From positions 1 to 10,198 of the forward strand of contig CABSGW010000077.1 in assembly GCA_902477365.1 (NCBI GenBank): a DNA stretch of 10,198 nt, in the 5' to 3' direction. The stretch is from an uncultured Prevotellaceae bacterium (GTDB lineage Bacteria > Bacteroidota > Bacteroidia > Bacteroidales > Bacteroidaceae). The number at the start of each line of letters is the position of its first letter. The stretch's first letter is position 1. This document shows positions 7,126-10,198 of this stretch, one piece after another. The notes beneath the pieces were generated by a model. That model saw only the letters and a program-made list of their open reading frames with translations. It did not search any database and was not told the DNA's origin. A program made the position numbers and the translations under genes.

Positions 7126-7656
7126 ATGAGAAAATTACTCTTAATCATGGTCGTTGCAGTTGTTACTATGACTGCCAAAGCACAAATTTATGTAGGTGGA
7201 GAATTAGGCTTCTGGAGAGATTACGATGCCAACGAAACCACATTTAAAATCATCCCTGAAGTAGGCTATAAGCTTTCCGACAAATGGGCTATCGGTACCA
7301 CCCTTGGATACGAATATCTATACGCTCAAGGTGAAAAGGTGAATGCAATGCAAGTTGCTCCTTATGCTCGTTACACGGCACTCTCTTTTGGTAATGTGAA
7401 CATCTTCTTCGATGGCGGATTCGGTTTCAAAACTTACAAAGAAGACGAAACTGACGACTCTTTCAACAGCTGGGAAGTAGGTATCAAACCGGGACTTTCT
7501 ATCGCATTGAACAGCAAACTGAACTTCATCACACACTTCGGTTTCTTAGGTTACCGCGATACAGATGAAGGTTCTGCAAAGAGCTGGGGTAAAGACGGAT
7601 TGGGATTTGACTTCAGTGGCAACAACCTGACATTCGGTTTGAACTACCACTTCTAA
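7126..7656 (+). CDS. Small outer-membrane beta-barrel protein (porin family, OMP_b-brl type)
   Basis: This 176-residue protein starts with a clear signal peptide (MRKLLLIMVVAVVTMTAKAQ, cleavage probably near AKA-Q at 19). The mature part is a series of short amphipathic beta-strands rich in Gly, Tyr and Phe (IYVGGELGFW, WAIGTTLGYEYLY, NVNIFFDGGFGFKTY, NLTFGLNYHF) and ends in a terminal Phe, the signal used by the BAM outer-membrane insertion machinery. The length fits an eight-stranded barrel of the OmpX/OmpW-like class found widely in Bacteroidales; such barrels are too narrow for large solutes and their roles are mostly unknown. The start is set by the signal peptide. It is a single-gene transcript with its own promoter and terminator, and its AT-rich leader suggests strong expression. 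Codons are more A/T-rich than in the glycan genes, which probably reflects expression rather than transfer. Confidence 0.85.
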   Translation: MRKLLLIMVVAVVTMTAKAQIYVGGELGFWRDYDANETTFKIIPEVGYKLSDKWAIGTTLGYEYLYAQGEKVNAMQVAPYARYTALSFGNVNIFFDGGFGFKTYKEDETDDSFNSWEVGIKPGLSIALNSKLNFITHFGFLGYRDTDEGSAKSWGKDGLGFDFSGNNLTFGLNYHF

Positions 7657-7680
7657 TTCACTTCATACCAAGTGACATTC

Positions 7681-7718
7681 AAATCCGCTTCTCGTCTCAC
7701 GGGGAGCGGATTTTGTTG
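7681..7718 (+). terminator. Rho-independent terminator after the beta-barrel gene
   Basis: Stem AAATCCGCT (7681-7689) pairs with AGCGGATTT (7705-7713) and extends inward by four G-C/G-U pairs to a loop at about 7694-7700. A T-rich tail (TGTTGTT) follows. It starts 24 nt after the stop codon. Confidence 0.82.
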
Positions 7719-7746
7719 TTACCCGCTCCATATCAAAAGAAACTCG

Positions 7747-7754
7747 TACCTTTG
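7747..7754 (+). promoter_or_regulatory. -7 element next to the M16 start codon
   Basis: TACCTTTG fits the Bacteroidota -7 consensus and ends only 5 nt before the ATG at 7760. The expected transcription start therefore falls at or within a few bases of the start codon, so the mRNA would be leaderless or nearly so. No TTTG lies at the usual 19-21 nt spacing; the closest (7712-7715) is 31 nt away, so the -33 element is weak or absent. Confidence 0.55.
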
Positions 7755-7759
7755 CGGCC

Positions 7760-8599
7760 ATGAACACACGCATACACAACGAATACCGGCTTGAAAACGG
7801 CCTACGCATTGTCCACGAATCTTCGCCCACCGGCGTTATATACTGCGGCTATGCCATAGGCGCCGGCACACGTCACGAACAGCCCGGAGAGGAAGGTATG
7901 GCTCACTTTTGCGAACACATGAGCTTCAAAGGCACCGAACATCGCCGCTCGTGGCACGTACTGAACTGTCTGGAAAGCGTCGGTGGCGACCTGAATGCCT
8001 ATACCAACAAGCAAGAAACCGTTTACTATGCGGCCATTCCGAAAGAACACTTCACGCGGGCTGTCGATCTGTTGAGCGACATCGTCTTTCACAGTACGTA
8101 TCCGCAAACCGAAATAGACAAGGAAGTAGAAGTAATCAGCGACGAAATTGAAAGCTACAACGACTCGCCTTCCGAACTGATTTACGACGAATTTGAACAG
8201 ATGCTGTTCCGGGGACACCCGCTTGCCGGCAACATCCTGGGCACAATCGAGACCCTGCGCACATTCCGCACAAACGATGCACGCCGGTTCACACAACGTT
8301 TTTACCATCCCGCCAATGCCGTTTTCTTTGTGTACGGGCAAGTTGATTTTAAAAAGGTCATCCGACTGGTAGAGAAACATACAGCCGGAATACCGACTCC
8401 TCAGCCGGAAACCATCTGCCAGCCGCTGACGCCCTATCAGGCCGAGCATCGGATAGTTGAACGGAATACACACCAGGCTCACGTGCTGATAGGAAACCGT
8501 TGCTACGGAGGGGCTGACAGCCGTCTGACGGGATTGTTCCTGTTAAACAACCTGCTGGGTGCAAGGTGGGCCGGGTATGAACTCACGGCTCAATCTTAG
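7760..8599 (+). CDS. M16 peptidase, N-terminal catalytic half (truncated product)
   Basis: A 279-residue product with the inverted zinc motif HFCEH (H49, E52, H53) and the third zinc ligand E129 (EVISDEIE), spaced 76 residues from H53 exactly as in mitochondrial processing peptidase beta. The order GAGTRHEQPGEEGMAHFCEHMSFKGT...GGDLNAYTNKQETVYY is the standard M16 pattern. The last 12 residues (ARWAGYELTAQS) are out of frame and unlike the family. There is no signal peptide, so a cytoplasmic location is expected. The ATG at 7760 is kept because no upstream in-frame ATG exists after the promoter and the next Met lies inside the active-site region. Alone, this half lacks the second domain that closes the M16 substrate chamber, so it is unlikely to be a normal peptidase. 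Confidence 0.7.
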   Translation: MNTRIHNEYRLENGLRIVHESSPTGVIYCGYAIGAGTRHEQPGEEGMAHFCEHMSFKGTEHRRSWHVLNCLESVGGDLNAYTNKQETVYYAAIPKEHFTRAVDLLSDIVFHSTYPQTEIDKEVEVISDEIESYNDSPSELIYDEFEQMLFRGHPLAGNILGTIETLRTFRTNDARRFTQRFYHPANAVFFVYGQVDFKKVIRLVEKHTAGIPTPQPETICQPLTPYQAEHRIVERNTHQAHVLIGNRCYGGADSRLTGLFLLNNLLGARWAGYELTAQS

Positions 8600-8996
8600 C
8601 CTACGCGAACGCAACGGACTGGTGTACACCGTAGACAGTACCATTTCACACTATACCGACGCGGGGGTGTGGAGCATTTATTTCGGGTGTGACAACAAAG
8701 ATGTGGAACACTGCCGCCGCCTGGTACTGAAAGAGCTACGCCGTCTGCGTGAGGCTCCGCTCAGCAACAGCCAACTGGCAGCCGCCAAACGCCAGCTCAT
8801 CGGGCAAATAGGCGTATCGTGCGACAATTTTGAAAGTTACGCACTGGCCATGGGAAAAACCTATCTGCACTACAACCGATTTCGCGACATAGACCGCTTG
8901 CGCCAAAAGTTGGAGGAGCTTGACGCCGAAACCCTGCAACAAACAGCTTGCGAGATATTTGACGAGAGCCAGCTGACTACCCTTATCTACCAGTAA
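8559..8996 (+). CDS. M16 peptidase, C-terminal half (out-of-frame fragment)
   Basis: The frame carries the second M16 domain: GGPGMNSRLNLSLRERNGLVYTVDS, the conserved R/Y-containing segment that contributes to the substrate cleft, then AAKRQLIGQIGVSCDNFESYALAMGKTYLHYN and a closing FDESQLTTLIYQ. The GTG at 8559 is a possible formal start but has no ribosome-binding context; the fragment is best read as the continuation of the upstream half after a frameshift. It overlaps the end of the upstream frame by 41 nt. Confidence 0.65.
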   Translation: MQGGPGMNSRLNLSLRERNGLVYTVDSTISHYTDAGVWSIYFGCDNKDVEHCRRLVLKELRRLREAPLSNSQLAAAKRQLIGQIGVSCDNFESYALAMGKTYLHYNRFRDIDRLRQKLEELDAETLQQTACEIFDESQLTTLIYQ

Positions 8997-9048
8997 AAAC
9001 GCCTGCACCGGTCGTCAACCTGCCGTTTCCTCTGCTATCCATCGGTAA

Positions 9049-10198
9049 TCAGGCATCCCGGCAAATACCCGCCACGTCCTTTTCAAACCGGTCACGGTCG
9101 ATGGCCCTTCGCCGCAACTTGTTCCGATAAAAATAAACCGTATTGACCGACACGCCCAATATCGTGGCTATCCGCAAGCTGTCGGTTATGCCCAACCTCA
9201 TGAAGGCCAGAACGCGCAGTTCGTTGTTCAGAAATTCCGTGTCGGGCAATTCTATCTGTCCCTCCGGCTGTAACAACGCATTGACCGTTTTCGTAAAATC
9301 CGGATAAAGCCTTAGAAAGGCTATATCGAATCGTTTGAGGCACGTTTTCTGGAACTCACCGAACTGAGACGGGTCTTTCAGGGTCTTCTGCAAGCGTTCC
9401 GTATCGCCGGCCTTCAGCTTCATCAGCACCATATTCCGTACCTGCTCCACCCTGAATACCGCATCCAGGCTCAATTCCAGGAAGCGGGTCACATATTCAT
9501 TCTTCGTCTCAACGTCACTCCGCAGCAGTTCCACGTCGGCACAAGTCTCCCGGTATTTTTCCTCAAAAACCTTCATCCGCCGTTTCCTTGTACCGTAGCT
9601 CCACCACACGTACCCACCGCCGCCAAGCAGCAATACACCCAGTCCTGCACAGACCCACCGCCACACCGTCAGCTGACGCTCTGTCCGACGCTGTTGCTCC
9701 AGGGTATAGGCCAGTCCCTTTGCCAACGGAGCCGCCACCTCCACCTTACGGATACGGGTGTTGTAGATACGCGCATCGTCAAAGGCCGCCAGCGTGTAGC
9801 GAACGGCCCGTTCCTTGTCGCCCGTTTCAAACAAGCGGATGGCCAGCCGCGTAAGCGCCTCGTTCTCGTGACGTGCGGTGCGCAAATTATAGATAGCCGC
9901 CAACGCCCAATAATAGTCGCGGCGGGCCACATCGCGTATCATGAAATATTTATTCGAAATAACCGTTGCCACCACCCCTTTGTGCTCATCGGGTACTTTC
10001 TTGAAGTGAGCTTTCAGTTGGTTTATCATCTGATGTTCGTCGTAAACGGCATAATGAATGGTCATAGCCTGCCGGGCCGGATCCGTCAAATTCCGCTTCA
10101 CGGAATCCTGAATCTGTTCCAAAAACGCATAATTACGGCTCGTCACCTCGGCCGGCAGCGCGTAAGCATGATAAAAGTCATACAGATCGTAATAAGTG
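9049..10198 (-). CDS. DUF6377 membrane-anchored transcriptional regulator, 5' end outside window
   Basis: The frame stays open to the window edge (first residues seen TYYDLYDFYHAYALPAEV), so the GTG at 10146 is not a real start. About 382 residues are visible of a family usually around 530-560 long. Numbered from 10146: TPR-like helices, including KYFMIRDVARRDYYWALAAIY (about 67-86) and LAIRLFETGDKERAVRYTLAAFDDA (about 101-125); one membrane segment (about 162-183, CAGLGVLLLGGGGYVWW) followed by basic TRKRR; a coiled coil (about 190-216); and a C-terminal helix-turn-helix in the family block FLNNELRVLAFMRLGITDSLRIATILGVSVNTVYFYRNKLRRRA (about 305-348). This architecture suggests periplasmic sensing by the TPR part and cytoplasmic DNA binding without a kinase step, which is inference. 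Targets are unknown. It converges on the M16 gene with 52 nt between the stops. Confidence 0.85.
   Translation of the reverse strand, partial: TYYDLYDFYHAYALPAEVTSRNYAFLEQIQDSVKRNLTDPARQAMTIHYAVYDEHQMINQLKAHFKKVPDEHKGVVATVISNKYFMIRDVARRDYYWALAAIYNLRTARHENEALTRLAIRLFETGDKERAVRYTLAAFDDARIYNTRIRKVEVAAPLAKGLAYTLEQQRRTERQLTVWRWVCAGLGVLLLGGGGYVWWSYGTRKRRMKVFEEKYRETCADVELLRSDVETKNEYVTRFLELSLDAVFRVEQVRNMVLMKLKAGDTERLQKTLKDPSQFGEFQKTCLKRFDIAFLRLYPDFTKTVNALLQPEGQIELPDTEFLNNELRVLAFMRLGITDSLRIATILGVSVNTVYFYRNKLRRRAIDRDRFEKDVAGICRDA

Larger units (their letters stand above)
7760..8996 (+). pseudogene. M16 family zinc metallopeptidase (pitrilysin/MPP-like), interrupted by a frameshift
   Basis: Across two reading frames this locus encodes one M16 peptidase of about 409 residues, the usual size for the Bacteroides homologues: an N-terminal catalytic half and a C-terminal structural half. 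Continuity breaks at about 8560. Frame one reads LLNNLLG (to 8560) and then ARWAGYELTAQS-stop (8599), while the next frame resumes with GGPGMNSRLNLSLRERNGLVYTV. Removing the 7 bases GCAAGGT at 8561-8567 joins LLNNLLG directly to GPGMNSRLN, the expected family sequence. Removing a single A in that stretch also restores the frame but leaves two extra residues. The inserted bases place a GGT on each side of GCAA. Both halves show no other stop or decay, so the break is either recent, a sequencing or assembly error, or, less likely, translational frameshifting at the AGG codon. Confidence 0.8.

Noticed and set aside
7126..7656. Horizontal transfer of the beta-barrel gene because of its lower GC
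   Set aside because: Its promoter, leader and terminator are native-type, and A/T-ending codons are expected of a highly expressed membrane protein; no mobile-element traces flank it.
8997..9048. Bidirectional terminator between the convergent M16 and DUF6377 genes
   Set aside because: The 52-nt gap has no convincing stem with a T-run on either strand; only scattered short complementary stretches with long loops.

Overview
The window looks like chromosomal DNA of a gut Bacteroidales bacterium (Bacteroides/Phocaeicola type). The evidence is three candidate promoters with the Bacteroidota -7 element TAnnTTTG (two with a TTTG -33 element), AT-rich leaders without Shine-Dalgarno sequences, a tRNA gene without encoded CCA, and protein families typical of the group (DUF4861, DUF6377, multidomain secreted GH2, GH33 sialidase). 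Family assignments come from reading the translations; no search was run.

Layout. (1) Positions 1-6242, plus strand: three tightly packed genes form the end of a glycan-degradation operon. They are the C-terminal part of a GH33 exo-sialidase, a secreted DUF4861 protein of unknown function, and a 1346-residue secreted LacZ-type GH2 beta-galactosidase carrying two N-terminal ricin-like beta-trefoil domains. The gaps are only 12-13 nt, and a 17-bp hairpin follows the last gene. The likely logic is that the sialidase removes terminal sialic acid and the GH2 enzyme then takes the exposed beta-galactose. The role of the DUF4861 protein is open. (2) Positions 6243-7125: a noncoding stretch with a tRNA-Gln(UUG) gene, its promoter and terminator, a pyrimidine-rich heptamer tract, and a compact palindromic repeat cluster. 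(3) Positions 7126-7656: a small outer-membrane beta-barrel protein with a well-formed promoter and its own terminator. (4) Positions 7760-8996: an M16 zinc metallopeptidase gene split by a frameshift equivalent to 7 extra bases at the start of the second domain. Its promoter lies so close to the ATG that the transcript may be leaderless. (5) Positions 9049-10198, minus strand: the C-terminal part of a membrane-anchored DUF6377 regulator with TPR-like repeats, one membrane segment, a coiled coil and a C-terminal helix-turn-helix. It is convergent with the M16 gene.

Most worth a second look are the uncharacterised DUF4861 protein between a sialidase and a beta-galactosidase, the broken M16 gene, the alternating inverted repeats after the tRNA, and the Trp-to-Cys change at the LacZ Trp999 position of the GH2 enzyme. 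I see no CRISPR array, integrase, transposase or defence system.
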